Positions 1 to 8,829 are shown, numbered from the stretch's first letter. The stretch is DNA of 64,000 nt from Belliella baltica DSM 15883 (GCF_000265405.1 NC_018010.1:1302001-1366000), one strand, 5' to 3'. The notes: a model not told the origin generated them from the sequence alone. Program-made: numbers and translations.

Positions 1-1
1 A

Positions 2-1237
2 GAGTATATTTCTAATGAAGTGACGGCTTTTCTGAAGAAGGAAAATCTTTATCCAAATACGATTGAAATGTCCGATATCAATACTTTTCAATTGAGCTCT
101 GTCAATGGGAAAAGCGTGACCATGCCACTTGACCTAGGGGGATTTGGAGTAAGCAGGTATGTGTTAGATGATTTTCTTTTTAAAAAAGCAAAATCTAATG
201 GAGCAGAATTTATGCTTCAAACTCAGGTAGAAGACCTTGTTTTTGACAAAAAAGAAGATCTTTTCAAAATAAAGCTTGACTATGGTGCGGAACTATCGGC
301 AGTCCACATAATTGGTGCTTTTGGAAAACGATCGAAAATGGATAAATCACTAGATCGAGATTTTATAAAACAAAGGAGCCCTTACATTGGAGTAAAATAT
401 CACATCAAGACAGATTTTGACCCAAATACAGTCGCATTACATAATTTTGAAGGAGGCTATTGCGGTTTTAACAAGATTGAGGGAGATAAATATAATCTCT
501 GCTACTTAGGTTCGAGAGATCAATTGAGGGATTCGGGAAGTATCGAACAAATGGAGCGAACGTATCTTTGGAAAAATCCAATCCTTGAAAAAATATGGAA
601 AGAAAGTGATTTTTTATTTGAAAAGCCTGAAGTAATCAATGAAGTAAATTTTTCTCCCAAAAAACCTGTAGAGAACCATGTTTTGATGGCAGGAGATGCT
701 GCTGGCTTGATTACGCCGCTTTGTGGAAACGGGATGGCTATAGCGATACATTCTGGAATGCTCGCCGCAGAATCCATCTTAAAGTTTTCTAAAAGAGAGG
801 ATATAGAAAAAAACTACGAACTAGCGTGGAATACTAATTTCCAAAATAGATTGTGGATTGGAAGAAATGTGCAGCGACTTTTTGGAGCCAAAGGCATATC
901 GGAATTCGCTGTCGCTCTGATCAAAAACTCAAACTTCATCGCACATCACTTTACAGATGAGGAACTTTTAAGGCTTTTTGGTTCTTTCTTAAAGAAGGCA
1001 AAACTGGGAATCATTATCAATGACCTGCATAGACATCAACTGGCATATTTTAGTATCAAAGCCTTAACCCGTCTATTTTCAAAATCCCCGATGGTTCAAA
1101 ATGACGGTCCACTCTCAGTATTAAGAGGGTTTTCAAAAAAGGACTTGACATCAATTTTAAATCGTTCAGGAATAGAAAACGCCCAAATCAAGTGGTTTTG
1201 GGCATTCAGATGGCAAGTAATCGTAATGATTTCTTAA
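2..1237 (+). CDS. Chimeric FAD-dependent oxidoreductase / methyltransferase ORF, 5' partial
   Basis: The frame is open to the left edge, so the N-terminal FAD-binding Rossmann part is outside the window; the GTG at 20 is only the first internal start-like codon. Up to about base 935 the protein reads like a geranylgeranyl-reductase-type flavoprotein, with the conserved AGDAAGLITPLCGNGMA stretch (bases about 689-745) that contacts FAD. From about base 945 (HHFTDEELLRLFG...IINDLHRHQLAY...DGPLSVLRGFSKKDL...) it reads like the C-terminal third of a class I SAM-dependent methyltransferase. In Bacteroidota these two enzymes are usually separate neighbours beside a type III polyketide synthase. I infer an in-frame fusion by deletion or recombination. 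The missing SAM-binding half makes methyltransferase activity unlikely. The family assignment of the tail is from memory of motifs. Confidence 0.7.
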   Translation, partial: EYISNEVTAFLKKENLYPNTIEMSDINTFQLSSVNGKSVTMPLDLGGFGVSRYVLDDFLFKKAKSNGAEFMLQTQVEDLVFDKKEDLFKIKLDYGAELSAVHIIGAFGKRSKMDKSLDRDFIKQRSPYIGVKYHIKTDFDPNTVALHNFEGGYCGFNKIEGDKYNLCYLGSRDQLRDSGSIEQMERTYLWKNPILEKIWKESDFLFEKPEVINEVNFSPKKPVENHVLMAGDAAGLITPLCGNGMAIAIHSGMLAAESILKFSKREDIEKNYELAWNTNFQNRLWIGRNVQRLFGAKGISEFAVALIKNSNFIAHHFTDEELLRLFGSFLKKAKLGIIINDLHRHQLAYFSIKALTRLFSKSPMVQNDGPLSVLRGFSKKDLTSILNRSGIENAQIKWFWAFRWQVIVMIS

Positions 1238-1274
1238 TTTTGTATAAAATAATTTTAAACTTAAACCTTAAGAC

Positions 1275-2117
1275 ATGGAATTAGATTTAGAAACAATACA
1301 AACAATTAAAGAGAAAGCTGTAGAATTTTTGTTTGATTTTGGGCCAAATATTCTAGGAGCATTAATTGTATTTTTTATTGGTAAATACATCATCAGCCTC
1401 TTGCTTAAGGCTGTGGACAAAATCTTCGTCAAATATGAAATTGATGCATCTTTAGCTACATTTTTGAAGAGCTTTTCCAAAGCAATCTTATATGTGCTCT
1501 TATTTATTACAATTGCTACGCAAATAGGCATAGAGCTTACCTCATTTATTGCAATTCTTGGTGCAGCAGGTTTGGCTGTGGGTTTGGCTTTGCAGGGTTC
1601 TTTGGCAAATTTTGCGGGTGGAGTTTTGATTTTGATTTTCAAACCATTCAAAGTTGGAGATACTTTAGAGGCACAAGGGACTTTGGGCTCGGTTGAGAGC
1701 ATTGATATACTCTACACCAAAATCAGAAATTTCGACAACAAATTAGTTACCATTCCAAATGGAGCTTTGGCTAACAATTTAACCACCAATCACTCCGAAA
1801 AACCAACTCGAAGAGTGGATATTTCTGTAGGCGTTGCGTATGGGACAGACTTGAAAAAAACAAGACAAGTGATTTTGAGTACTTTGAAAAGAGATGAAAG
1901 GATTCATGCTGACCCCGAGCCTGTTGTGAAATTCACAAATTTTGGAGATAGTTCTTTGGATCTAACAGTTAGATGCTGGACTGATACGGGAGACCTTTGG
2001 CCCGTGTATTGGGATAATATGGAAGCGCTCAAAGAAGCTTTCGAAGCAAATGACATTGAAATTCCATTCCCTCAGAGAGATGTGAATCATTTCTACCCTG
2101 AAGGAAAAAAAGAATAG
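1275..2117 (+). CDS. MscS-family small-conductance mechanosensitive channel
   Basis: 280 residues, the usual size of a minimal MscS channel. There is a short N-terminal amphipathic stretch, then about three membrane segments (roughly residues 18-45, 58-85 and 88-112). The third contains the Gly/Ala-rich pore helix (AAGLAVGLALQGSLANFAGG) characteristic of MscS. The cytoplasmic beta domain follows (FKVGDTLE...GSVESIDILYTKIRNFDNKLVTIPNG) and then the alpha/beta C-terminal vestibule. It would open under membrane tension and release solutes during hypo-osmotic shock. A TAATTTTG box, matching the Bacteroidota -7 element, lies at 1235-1242 over the stop codon of the preceding gene, but no good -33 TTG precedes it. 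The gene ends just before a strong terminator. Confidence 0.93.
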   Translation: MELDLETIQTIKEKAVEFLFDFGPNILGALIVFFIGKYIISLLLKAVDKIFVKYEIDASLATFLKSFSKAILYVLLFITIATQIGIELTSFIAILGAAGLAVGLALQGSLANFAGGVLILIFKPFKVGDTLEAQGTLGSVESIDILYTKIRNFDNKLVTIPNGALANNLTTNHSEKPTRRVDISVGVAYGTDLKKTRQVILSTLKRDERIHADPEPVVKFTNFGDSSLDLTVRCWTDTGDLWPVYWDNMEALKEAFEANDIEIPFPQRDVNHFYPEGKKE

Positions 2118-2132
2118 ATCCTAGAATTTTAA

Positions 2133-2180
2133 TTCATAAAAAAAGCTACTCGAAATTAATCGAGTAGCTTTTTTTATGAA
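2133..2180. terminator. Bidirectional intrinsic terminator after mscS
   Basis: Perfect inverted repeat with 21-nt arms (2133-2153 and 2160-2180) and a 6-nt loop. The stem has a GC-containing core (AGCTACTCGA) and runs of A on one side and T on the other, so it can stop transcription in either direction. Confidence 0.92.
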
Positions 2181-2328
2181 TCTTTATCTGGATATCGGAT
2201 TTTACACGGTTGCCACTGCATATAATCTTAAATACTATATTTGGGTTGCATTGGACCATTGGCTGTTGACGATTATCCGAAAGCTTATTTGTGATAAATT
2301 TTTACGCTGGTGTTTTTGTGGAAAATCA

Positions 2329-2517
2329 CTAATCTTTATTTTCTGATTTCATGTCCTGCGACAAGTTCTTCTTGTTCTTTCCTTTTTTACTGTCAGAAGC
2401 ACAGCCAATATTTCTAGTCAGATCCACATCATCAGGAATCCCTCCAAAGCCTTCACTAAAATCCCACTCTTCAGCTTCATCTTCCTTCTTAGGCTTGTTT
2501 TGATCTTCCTTTTTCAT
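2329..2517 (-). CDS. Small acidic/lysine-rich hypothetical protein
   Basis: 62 residues, highly charged, with a lysine/glutamate-rich start, a central DFSEGFGGIPDDVDLTRNIG stretch, one Cys and a lysine-rich tail. No signal peptide or membrane segment. It lies 12 bases downstream of the DUF3299-like gene on the same strand and is probably co-transcribed. The central motif suggests a conserved small protein rather than chance coding, but I do not recognise a function. Confidence 0.6.
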   Translation of the reverse strand: MKKEDQNKPKKEDEAEEWDFSEGFGGIPDDVDLTRNIGCASDSKKGKNKKNLSQDMKSENKD

Positions 2518-2529
2518 TTTCTCTGCACT

Positions 2530-2976
2530 TTAGTCCATGATAATCTCAGCATCTTGAAGGATAAAATTAAGCTCGTCGATATCTTTTTCATTAAGCTTTA
2601 ATTTCCCCCTAACTTTTACTATTTCGTCAGTTTTGATAGTTCTATTTGGCTTATTTTTCAAATAACCGACCACGATACTTTCGGGACCTGCCCCACCGCA
2701 AAAGAAGCATTCGGCCATTGGGAATTTTGATAAAACAGCAATATTAGAAGCGTTCATTTCCAGTGGAATGTAAAAGCCAGAAACAGTCACGATCTTTCCT
2801 TCAAATTCTATCAATTCTTCCGGAAATTTTGGATATAGAAAATACATCCCAAATTCATCATTAAGTTTTTCAACAAACTTTGTTTTGGAAAACAAAGCCC
2901 ACATATCCGGCTCTACACTTTTCATACTACTCAAAAGTAGAAATCCGGCAAATAAGAATACTGTTAATTTTTTCAT
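2530..2976 (-). CDS. Exported DUF3299-like protein
   Basis: 148 residues with a clear signal peptide (MKKLTVFLFAGFLLLSS). The mature part has an OB-fold-like pattern with the motif AECFFCGGAGPESIV around residues 89-103, which I associate with DUF3299 proteins. The CFFC pair could bind a metal or form a disulfide. It would act in the periplasm or at the cell surface. The gene is divergent from metK and heads a two-gene unit with the small protein downstream. The function of the family is not established. Confidence 0.65.
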   Translation of the reverse strand: MKKLTVFLFAGFLLLSSMKSVEPDMWALFSKTKFVEKLNDEFGMYFLYPKFPEELIEFEGKIVTVSGFYIPLEMNASNIAVLSKFPMAECFFCGGAGPESIVVGYLKNKPNRTIKTDEIVKVRGKLKLNEKDIDELNFILQDAEIIMD

Positions 2977-3153
2977 TCAAGAGTTATATTTTGAATTTGA
3001 GATCAAATTTATGAATTAATAACGAACAGAAAAGATAAAGTATCTTCTGTTCTAATGTGATACTTCTTATATCTCGTAATTTCAGGTTTTTTATTTCCCT
3101 TTGAAACCTTATTTTTACGCACTATTTAAAGTTTGTAAAAAAGAAATAACAAT

Positions 3154-4407
3154 ATGCCATATTTATTTACCTCAGAATCAGTATCTGAGGGACACCCTGA
3201 CAAGATTTCGGATCAAATTTCTGACGCCTTGATTGATAATTTTTTAGCTTTTGATCCAAGGTCAAAGGTTGCTTGCGAAACTTTGGTTACCACTGGACAA
3301 GTAATCCTTGCCGGAGAAGTGAAGTCAGATACCTACTTAGATGTTCAAAAAATCGCTAGAGATGTGATCAATAGGATTGGTTACACTAAAAGTGAATACA
3401 TGTTTGACGGGAGTTCTTGTGGTGTTTTGTCTGCTATTCACGAACAGTCTCCTGACATCAATCAAGGTGTAGATCGTCAAAGTCCAGAAGAACAAGGTGC
3501 TGGTGATCAGGGAATGATGTTTGGTTATGCAACTAAAGAAACTGAAAACTTCATGCCTTTGGCACTTGATCTTTCCCATAGAATTTTGAAGGAATTGTCA
3601 AATCTGAGAAGAGAAAATGATGTGATCAAATACTTGAGACCTGATTCCAAGTCGCAAGTAACAATCGAGTATTCTGATGACAATCAGCCGCAGAGAATTG
3701 ACGCCATCGTTATTTCTACGCAGCATGACGATTTCGCCGATGAACCAACCATGCTTGCGAAGATCAAAGAGGATTTGATTAAGATTTTGATTCCAAGAGT
3801 GAAGGCACAGTTGAAACCAGAAATTCAAGCGCTTTTCACAGATCAAATCACTTACCATATCAACCCAACCGGGAAATTTGTAATCGGTGGACCGCATGGA
3901 GATACAGGTTTGACAGGTAGAAAAATCATCGTAGATACTTACGGAGGAAAAGGAGCACACGGAGGTGGTGCATTCTCTGGAAAAGATCCTTCTAAAGTAG
4001 ATAGGTCTGCAGCGTATGCGACTAGGCATATCGCAAAAAATATGGTAGCTGCTGAAGTCGCTGATGAAATTCTTGTTCAAGTTTCTTATGCAATTGGCGT
4101 TGCAAAACCAATGGGGATCTATGTCAATACTTATGGTACTGCAAAAGTTGGTTTATCCGATGGAGCTATAGCCAAAAAAGTTGAAGAGTTATTTGACATG
4201 AGGCCTTATGCCATTGAGCAAAGATTGAAATTAAGAAACCCAATCTATGAAGAGACAGCAGCCTATGGTCATATGGGTAGAACCAATGAAGTGGTGAACA
4301 AAACCTTTTACACTCCTGACGGGAAATCTATCAATTTGGATGTTGAACTTTTCACTTGGGAAAAATTAGATTATGTAGAAAAAATCAAGAAAGCTTTTGG
4401 GCTTTAA
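3154..4407 (+). CDS. metK: S-adenosylmethionine synthetase
   Basis: 417 residues, normal length. It makes S-adenosylmethionine from methionine and ATP in the cytoplasm. The N-terminus has the [19 protein letters not shown] signature with the ATP-binding His-Pro-Asp-Lys, then [19 protein letters not shown], the P-loop-like [21 protein letters not shown] and the [19 protein letters not shown] signature near the middle. The catalytic tetramer family is unmistakable. No SAM riboswitch is apparent in the 177-base upstream region. The IS1182-type element starts 24 bases past the stop, so the native terminator of metK may have been its target. Confidence 0.98.
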   Translation: MPYLFTSESVSEGHPDKISDQISDALIDNFLAFDPRSKVACETLVTTGQVILAGEVKSDTYLDVQKIARDVINRIGYTKSEYMFDGSSCGVLSAIHEQSPDINQGVDRQSPEEQGAGDQGMMFGYATKETENFMPLALDLSHRILKELSNLRRENDVIKYLRPDSKSQVTIEYSDDNQPQRIDAIVISTQHDDFADEPTMLAKIKEDLIKILIPRVKAQLKPEIQALFTDQITYHINPTGKFVIGGPHGDTGLTGRKIIVDTYGGKGAHGGGAFSGKDPSKVDRSAAYATRHIAKNMVAAEVADEILVQVSYAIGVAKPMGIYVNTYGTAKVGLSDGAIAKKVEELFDMRPYAIEQRLKLRNPIYEETAAYGHMGRTNEVVNKTFYTPDGKSINLDVELFTWEKLDYVEKIKKAFGL

Positions 4408-4431
4408 TGAATGGAATTATAAAACAAAAAA

Positions 4432-4448
4432 GAGGCTGTCTCATAAGT
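4432..4448 (+). repeat. Left terminal inverted repeat of the IS1182-type element
   Basis: GAGGCTGTCTCATAAGT; matches the reverse complement of 6251-6267 at 16 of 17 positions. Confidence 0.88.
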
Positions 4449-4466
4449 CTCTTTTTAAAAAAAATG

Positions 4467-4499
4467 AAAGGCTACCAAATTTCTCGGGTAGCCTTTTTC
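4467..4499 (+). terminator. Hairpin terminator inside the left end of the IS
   Basis: Stem AAAGGCTACC (4467-4476) pairs with GGTAGCCTTT (4487-4496), followed by more T. It sits between the left end and the transposase start and would block read-through from metK into the transposase. Confidence 0.85.
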
Positions 4500-4529
4500 T
4501 TGTTTAACTCAAAATTGTTATTTTGAGGT

Positions 4530-6077
4530 GTGCAAAAACAAAACTCAAATATAGTCTTTAAAGACTATGATCACAACCAGTTGATGCTCCTTCCCCACAA
4601 TTTGGGTGACCTTCTTCCATCAGAGCATCCCGTCCGTGTAGTCAGCACGGTCGTAGACAAGATAAACATCCAGCCGATCTTTTCGCAGTACAGCAATATG
4701 GGAGCGAGCAGTTACCATCCCCGTATGCTGTTGAAGGTACTAATATACGGTTATCTGGAAAACTGCTATTCCTCCCGTAAGCTTGAGAAAGCTGTCCGTG
4801 AAAATATCGGTTTCATGTGGCTCTCGGGCATGCAGCGACCCGACCATAATACCATCAACCGTTTCCGGGGGGAAAAGCTCCGTGAAGTGATCCGGGAGAT
4901 TTTTTCACAGGTAGTGCTCATGCTTTACGACGAAGGGCTTCTGGACATAAAAGACGTTTATACAGACGGGACTAAAATAGAGGCCAACGCCAACAGGTAC
5001 ACCTTTGTCTGGGGAAAGGCTGTCAAGAAGAGCAGGGAGAGGATTGCAAAGCAGCTTCAGGAGCTCTGGGATTACGCTGCCGAAACGGCAAAGGAAGAAC
5101 TCGGACAGCCCGAAGAGAAGTTTGAGAATCCCAGTCCCCAAAAAGTACTTGAAACCGTAGAGAAGATCAACACGGCACTACAGGGCAAAGAAGTTGATCC
5201 CAAAGTGAGACAGAAGCTCAGGTATGCAGAGAAAAACTGGCCAGGAAAGCTTGCCGAATATGAACAGAAGGAGGAGACCTTACAGGAACGCAACAGCTAT
5301 TCAAAAACTGATGAAGATGCCACTTTTATGCGGATGAAGGAAGATCACATGAAAAACGGGCAGCTTAAACCCGGCTATAACCTTCAGCTCAGTACCCACG
5401 GACACTTTGTGGTCAACTATACCCTGCACCAAAAACCCAACGATACCACCACACTTATCCCACATATGAATGCCTATCGGCAGATGTACGGAGCTTACCC
5501 CGAAACACTGACTGCCGATGCGGGGTACGGAAGCGAGGAAAACTATGCCGCCCTCGAGCAGAACGGTACATCAGCTTATGTAAAGTATAATTACTTCCAT
5601 AAGGAACTCAGAGAAGAAAACAGGAAAAACAGGGAATACAGACTACTTGAAAACCTGTATTACGACAGCCAAAAGGACAGGTATATCTGCCCGATGGGAC
5701 AGCCAATGGAAAGGAACGGTACCAGAACCAGGACAACAGCGACAGGATACAAACAAGAATACGCAAGATATACGGCATCAAAATGTGTGGGATGTCCTTT
5801 GGCTGCTTCCTGCAGGCCGGGAAAGGGAAACAAAACCATTGAAGTCAACAGGGCATTGGAACGGTATAAATCAGAAGCAAAACAAAAGCTGACCTCTCCC
5901 GAGGGAATCCAAAAAAGAAAGCAGCGGGCCACAGACGTCGAACCTGTATTCGGACACCTTAAGCAAAACAAGGGGATGAAGAGGTATGTGCTCAGGGGAC
6001 TGGAAAAGGTGGAAATTGAAACAGGTCTTCATGCAATCGCTCACAACCTTTCCAGAAAGGCAGCAAAAGCAGCATAA
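4530..6077 (+). CDS. IS1182-family DDE transposase
   Basis: 515 residues from a GTG start at 4530. It cuts the element ends and joins them to target DNA. The N-terminal helical domain (residues about 20-115, ending GMQRPDHNTINRFRGEKL) is typical of IS1182/DUF772 proteins. The likely catalytic acidic residues are the Asp in YTDGTKIEA (about 146), the Asp in TADAGYG (about 330) and the Glu in VEPVFGHLKQNKG (about 470). A Cys cluster (CPMG...CVGCPLAASC) lies between the second and third, as usual for the family. The frame is intact with no stop or frameshift. Codon use and G+C differ from the flanking metK and rpsP genes, as expected for a mobile gene. Confidence 0.93.
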   Translation: MQKQNSNIVFKDYDHNQLMLLPHNLGDLLPSEHPVRVVSTVVDKINIQPIFSQYSNMGASSYHPRMLLKVLIYGYLENCYSSRKLEKAVRENIGFMWLSGMQRPDHNTINRFRGEKLREVIREIFSQVVLMLYDEGLLDIKDVYTDGTKIEANANRYTFVWGKAVKKSRERIAKQLQELWDYAAETAKEELGQPEEKFENPSPQKVLETVEKINTALQGKEVDPKVRQKLRYAEKNWPGKLAEYEQKEETLQERNSYSKTDEDATFMRMKEDHMKNGQLKPGYNLQLSTHGHFVVNYTLHQKPNDTTTLIPHMNAYRQMYGAYPETLTADAGYGSEENYAALEQNGTSAYVKYNYFHKELREENRKNREYRLLENLYYDSQKDRYICPMGQPMERNGTRTRTTATGYKQEYARYTASKCVGCPLAASCRPGKGNKTIEVNRALERYKSEAKQKLTSPEGIQKRKQRATDVEPVFGHLKQNKGMKRYVLRGLEKVEIETGLHAIAHNLSRKAAKAA

Positions 6078-6178
6078 TTATCATTTTCGGGAAGATTTAA
6101 ATCAAAAATATAAGAGAAACATCACCAAATCAGATAGAGTAATAAACCATGCTTTTTGACTAGAGTTCAAAAAATAAG

Positions 6179-6203
6179 AAGCCGATTTGTTGAAAATCGG
6201 CCT
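6179..6203 (-). terminator. Hairpin inside the right end of the IS
   Basis: GCCGATTT (6181-6188) pairs with AAATCGGC (6194-6201) around a 5-nt loop. The T-rich flank is on the minus-strand side (CTTCTTATTTTTTG), so it would stop transcription entering the element from the right. Confidence 0.55.
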
Positions 6204-6250
6204 CTATTGCTAAATTAGGCTGTTTTTAAAATTTAAATTTATTCAAATTT

Positions 6251-6267
6251 ACTTTTGAGACAGCCTC
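6251..6267 (-). repeat. Right terminal inverted repeat of the IS1182-type element
   Basis: Reverse complement reads GAGGCTGTCTCAAAAGT, one mismatch to the left repeat. Confidence 0.88.
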
Positions 6268-6308
6268 TTTTTTTGTTTGGCCTAAGCTATAAGGAAAAAA
6301 TAAAATGG

Positions 6309-6422
6309 TTAGTCTCTTTTTTTCTTATCTTCTTGCTTAGCTTTTTTTTCAGCTCTCTTTTCCTTCAAGTTCTTCTCAGGTTTTTTCTTTTCGGCTTTTT
6401 TTGCGGTGTGTTCTTTTGCCAT
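6309..6422 (-). CDS. 37-residue lysine-rich small basic protein
   Basis: The minus strand has an ATG at 6422 and a TAA at 6311-6309. It encodes 37 residues beginning MAKEHTAKKAEKKKPEK and ending KKKRD, nearly half of them lysine or arginine. Tiny lysine-rich proteins of this form, starting MAK, are common in Bacteroidota genomes; I recall the pattern but not a function. Nucleic-acid binding is plausible from charge alone. It is below the usual length cut-off for gene calling and its opposite strand gives a longer, Phe-rich false ORF. It lies 41 bases from the IS right end. Confidence 0.6.
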   Translation of the reverse strand: MAKEHTAKKAEKKKPEKNLKEKRAEKKAKQEDKKKRD

Positions 6423-6669
6423 GATCTTAAGATTTGTAAGGAAGGTACGAGTTTTATTTCAATGATTTAATGAATGGGAGGAATTTATTGTTGGAATATC
6501 AACCTTATCACATGTGAAGAATTAAAGAATTTGAAAAAATTAGGGATGATTGTAAAAAGATCTTTATCAATTAAGTCGTTAGTAGTAAAGATGTTGTTGT
6601 ACTTTTTTCGTAATACTATTGTGCTTTTTTATAAAAAACCCTTCTAAATGCTTTAAATGAAGATAAAAG
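6423..6669. other. Intergenic stretch without a gene
   Basis: About 247 bases between the small basic protein and the tRNA. AT-rich, with no plausible ORF or strong hairpin seen. Confidence 0.5.
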
Positions 6670-6741
6670 TAGCCGCGCTAGGGATCGAACCTAGATCTAG
6701 CGTTTAGGAAACGCTTGTTCTATCCATTGAACTACGCAGCC
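6670..6741 (-). tRNA. tRNA-Arg (anticodon CCT)
   Basis: Reading the minus strand from 6741: acceptor GGCTGCG pairs with CGCGGCT (first pair G-U), D stem GTTC/GAAC, anticodon stem AGCGT/ACGCT with loop TTCCTAA giving anticodon CCT, and T stem CTAGG/CCTAG with loop TTCGATC. Discriminator A; no CCA is encoded, as is common in Bacteroidota. It decodes AGG. Confidence 0.95.
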
Positions 6742-6800
6742 ATATATTTTCAGTCTTTGTTACATCGTTACGAAATATACAAACTTGCAAAGCTTACTAC

Positions 6801-6866
6801 TTGATTCTTAACTCTTGCTTCTTGTCTCTCGTATTTCATCTCTCGCGTTTCACATCTCGTCTCTCC
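6801..6866. repeat. Degenerate TCTCG/CTTG intergenic repeat
   Basis: A pyrimidine-rich stretch of imperfect units (CTTGTCTCTCG, CATCTCTCGCG, CACATCTCGTCTCTC). Similar runs occur between genes in Cytophagales genomes, to my memory. Its role is unknown. The ORF crossing it is an artefact. Confidence 0.45.
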
Positions 6867-6935
6867 CATCACATTACCATCGAAGTCCCAATTTAACTCA
6901 AAATCTCGCATCCAAGCAAATATATTGTTGGCTAC

Positions 6936-6967
6936 TTGTGACTTTCAAATTAAAAACCCTATCTTTG
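6936..6967 (+). promoter_or_regulatory. Bacteroidota-type promoter of the rpsP operon
   Basis: TTG at 6936-6938, 21 bases, then TATCTTTG at 6960-6967, matching the -33 TTG / -7 TAnnTTTG consensus. It ends 55 bases upstream of the rpsP start. Confidence 0.72.
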
Positions 6968-7022
6968 CAGTCCAAAAATTACGATGGACGAGATCCATCA
7001 ATTCACTAAATATCAATATAAT

Positions 7023-7595
7023 ATGGCAGTTAAAATCAGATTAGCGCGTAGAGGTAGAAAAAGAATGGCCATCTATGACGTAGTAGTAGCTGATGCTAGA
7101 GCTCCACGAGATGGACGCTTTATCGAGAAATTGGGTACGTATAACCCAAACACTGACCCTGCATCTATCAACATCAACAATGAGCGAGCTCTAAAATGGT
7201 TGTTGAACGGTGCACAGCCTTCAGACACAGTAAAAGCAATGCTTTCTTATAGAGGAGTATTGTTACAAAAACACCTTCAAATTGGTGTTTTGAAAGGTGC
7301 AATTTCACAAGAAGATGCAGATAGCAAATTCGAAGCTTGGAAAGCTACAAAAGAGCAGGCAATCACTGGTAAGGTGGATATATTGACACAAGCGAAAGCT
7401 GATGCTCGTCAAAAAGCGCTTGATGCTGAAACAGCCAAAAATCAGGCTAGACTTGATGCAATCAAGGCAAGAGAAGATGAAGCGAAAGCTGCTGCTGCCG
7501 CTGAGGCTGCTGCTGCTGAAGCACCTGCTGCTACAGAAGATGTAGCACCTGAATCTCCTGAAGCTTCTGCTGAAGGTGAAGAAACTCAAGCTTAA
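7023..7595 (+). CDS. rpsP: Ribosomal protein S16 with Ala/Glu-rich C-terminal extension
   Basis: 190 residues from the ATG at 7023; an in-frame ATG at 6984 is rejected because [26 protein letters not shown] is the conserved S16 start. Residues 1 to about 80 form the S16 domain, an assembly protein of the 30S subunit. The remaining 110 residues are charged and coiled-coil-like, ending in an Ala/Glu/Pro-rich tail. Such long tails are typical of Bacteroidota S16 and absent from E. coli (about 82 residues). First gene of rpsP-rimM-trmD-rplS, 14 bases before rimM. Confidence 0.97.
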   Translation: MAVKIRLARRGRKRMAIYDVVVADARAPRDGRFIEKLGTYNPNTDPASININNERALKWLLNGAQPSDTVKAMLSYRGVLLQKHLQIGVLKGAISQEDADSKFEAWKATKEQAITGKVDILTQAKADARQKALDAETAKNQARLDAIKAREDEAKAAAAAEAAAAEAPAATEDVAPESPEASAEGEETQA

Positions 7596-7609
7596 TATCC
7601 TACATTACC

Positions 7610-8140
7610 ATGAACAAAGACAATTGCTTTCAATTGGGCTATATTTCTAAAGTTCATGGACTCCATGGTGGTGTTACTGTAGTATTGGATGTGGATTATC
7701 CAGAAGAATATGAAGACTTAAAACATGTCTTTATTGATCAAAAATCCAGACTTGTTCCTTATTTTCTTGAGTATTTTGATTTGCAACCCAACAATAAGGC
7801 GCTTGCAAAATTTGAAGATCATGATACCATGGACGATGCTGAAAAACTTGTTGGATCGGAATTATACCTTCCATTGACAGCATTAGCAGAATTGGACGAG
7901 GATCAGTACTACTTCCATGAATTGATAGGATATGAAGTCATAGATGAAAATCTCGGAGTAATCGGAGAGATCAAAATTATCTATGACCTTCAAACACAAG
8001 ATTTGATCGGGGTTGACTACAAGGAAAAGGAAGTCTTGATACCAATTCAGGATGGAATTATTCAAAAAGTTGACAAAGCAGAGAAGAAAGTTTTCTGTTT
8101 GCTTCCCGATGGCTTACTTGACATATATTTAGAGGACTAA
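7610..8140 (+). CDS. rimM: 16S rRNA processing protein RimM
   Basis: 176 residues, normal length. RimM binds the 30S head through S19 and helps 16S rRNA maturation. The N-terminal beta-barrel has the family motif [14 protein letters not shown] (about residues 8-21). The C-terminal PRC barrel begins near [14 protein letters not shown] and includes the typical [12 protein letters not shown]...VD stretch. It sits between rpsP and trmD, with only 2 bases before trmD, so translation is probably coupled. Confidence 0.96.
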   Translation: MNKDNCFQLGYISKVHGLHGGVTVVLDVDYPEEYEDLKHVFIDQKSRLVPYFLEYFDLQPNNKALAKFEDHDTMDDAEKLVGSELYLPLTALAELDEDQYYFHELIGYEVIDENLGVIGEIKIIYDLQTQDLIGVDYKEKEVLIPIQDGIIQKVDKAEKKVFCLLPDGLLDIYLED

Positions 8141-8142
8141 AG

Positions 8143-8829
8143 ATGCGCATAGACATCATCACAGTAGTTCCCGGATTGTTAGATGGACCATTTGCCCATT
8201 CGATTCTCAAAAGAGCCGAAGACAAAGGTTTAGCTTCAGTCAGGGTACACAACCTGAGAGACTACAGCAACAATAAAAAAAAGCAAGTCGATGACTATGC
8301 TTTTGGAGGTGGTGCTGGAATGGTTATGATGATCGAACCTATAGCGCACATCATCGAAGCCCTTAAAAGTGAACGAGAATATGATGAAGTCATTTATTTG
8401 ACTCCTGATGGAGAGACATTCAACCAAAACATGGCGAATGAACTTTCTCTAAAAGGTAATATGATCATGCTCTGTGGACATTATAAAGGTGTGGATGAAA
8501 GGGTAAGACAAAGATTTATTACTAAAGAAATTAGTATTGGAGATTTTGTCCTTTCAGGAGGAGAGTTGGCAGCAGCAGTATTGACTGACGCCATCATTCG
8601 TTTGATCCCGGGAGTACTCAATGATGAAACTTCAGCATTGACAGACTCATTTCAAGATGGACTATTAGCCCCTCCAGTGTACACCAGACCAGCAGTTTAT
8701 GATGGAATGGAAGTGCCCGAGCTACTATTGTCAGGTCATCAAGCAAAAATCGACGAATGGAGGTTTGAGCAATCGGTTCGCCGTACTAAAGAAAGAAGAC
8801 CCGACCTAATGGAAGGAAAAGATTTCTAA
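8143..8829 (+). CDS. trmD: tRNA (guanine-37-N1)-methyltransferase
   Basis: 228 residues. It methylates G37 next to the anticodon to prevent +1 frameshifting. SPOUT-class trefoil knot features are present: [17 protein letters not shown] at the start, [14 protein letters not shown], the SAM-knot segment [12 protein letters not shown] and [14 protein letters not shown], and RPDLMEG near the end. The start at 8143 follows rimM by 2 bases. A 91-base gap separates it from rplS. Confidence 0.97.
   Translation: MRIDIITVVPGLLDGPFAHSILKRAEDKGLASVRVHNLRDYSNNKKKQVDDYAFGGGAGMVMMIEPIAHIIEALKSEREYDEVIYLTPDGETFNQNMANELSLKGNMIMLCGHYKGVDERVRQRFITKEISIGDFVLSGGELAAAVLTDAIIRLIPGVLNDETSALTDSFQDGLLAPPVYTRPAVYDGMEVPELLLSGHQAKIDEWRFEQSVRRTKERRPDLMEGKDF

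Larger units (their letters stand above)
4432..6267 (+). mobile_element. Complete IS1182-family insertion sequence
   Basis: About 1836 bp bounded by 17-bp terminal inverted repeats (4432-4448 and 6251-6267, one mismatch) around one intact 515-residue DDE transposase. Just inside the left end is a strong hairpin terminator and just inside the right end a second hairpin. The flanks are AT-rich and complementary to each other (AAACAAAAAA on the left, TTTTTTTGTTT on the right), as expected if it landed in a terminator-like palindrome, so the exact ends are uncertain by a few bases. No clear direct target duplication was found. The element is visibly more GC-rich than metK. All parts are intact, so it could be active. 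Confidence 0.9.

Noticed and set aside
2990-3153. Possible SAM riboswitch before metK
   Set aside because: Only a short bulged hairpin (3024-3052) is seen; no conserved SAM-aptamer core.
6255-6470. 71-residue Phe-rich ORF on the plus strand
   Set aside because: Antisense of the lysine-rich small gene at 6309-6422; composition is the mirror of poly-Lys codons.
6670-6741. tRNA-Arg as attachment site of the island
   Set aside because: No copy of the tRNA 3' end and no integrase was found at the 28.4 kb boundary or elsewhere in the window.
6815-7009. 64-residue ORF upstream of rpsP
   Set aside because: Runs through the TCTCG repeat and the rpsP promoter; no family features.
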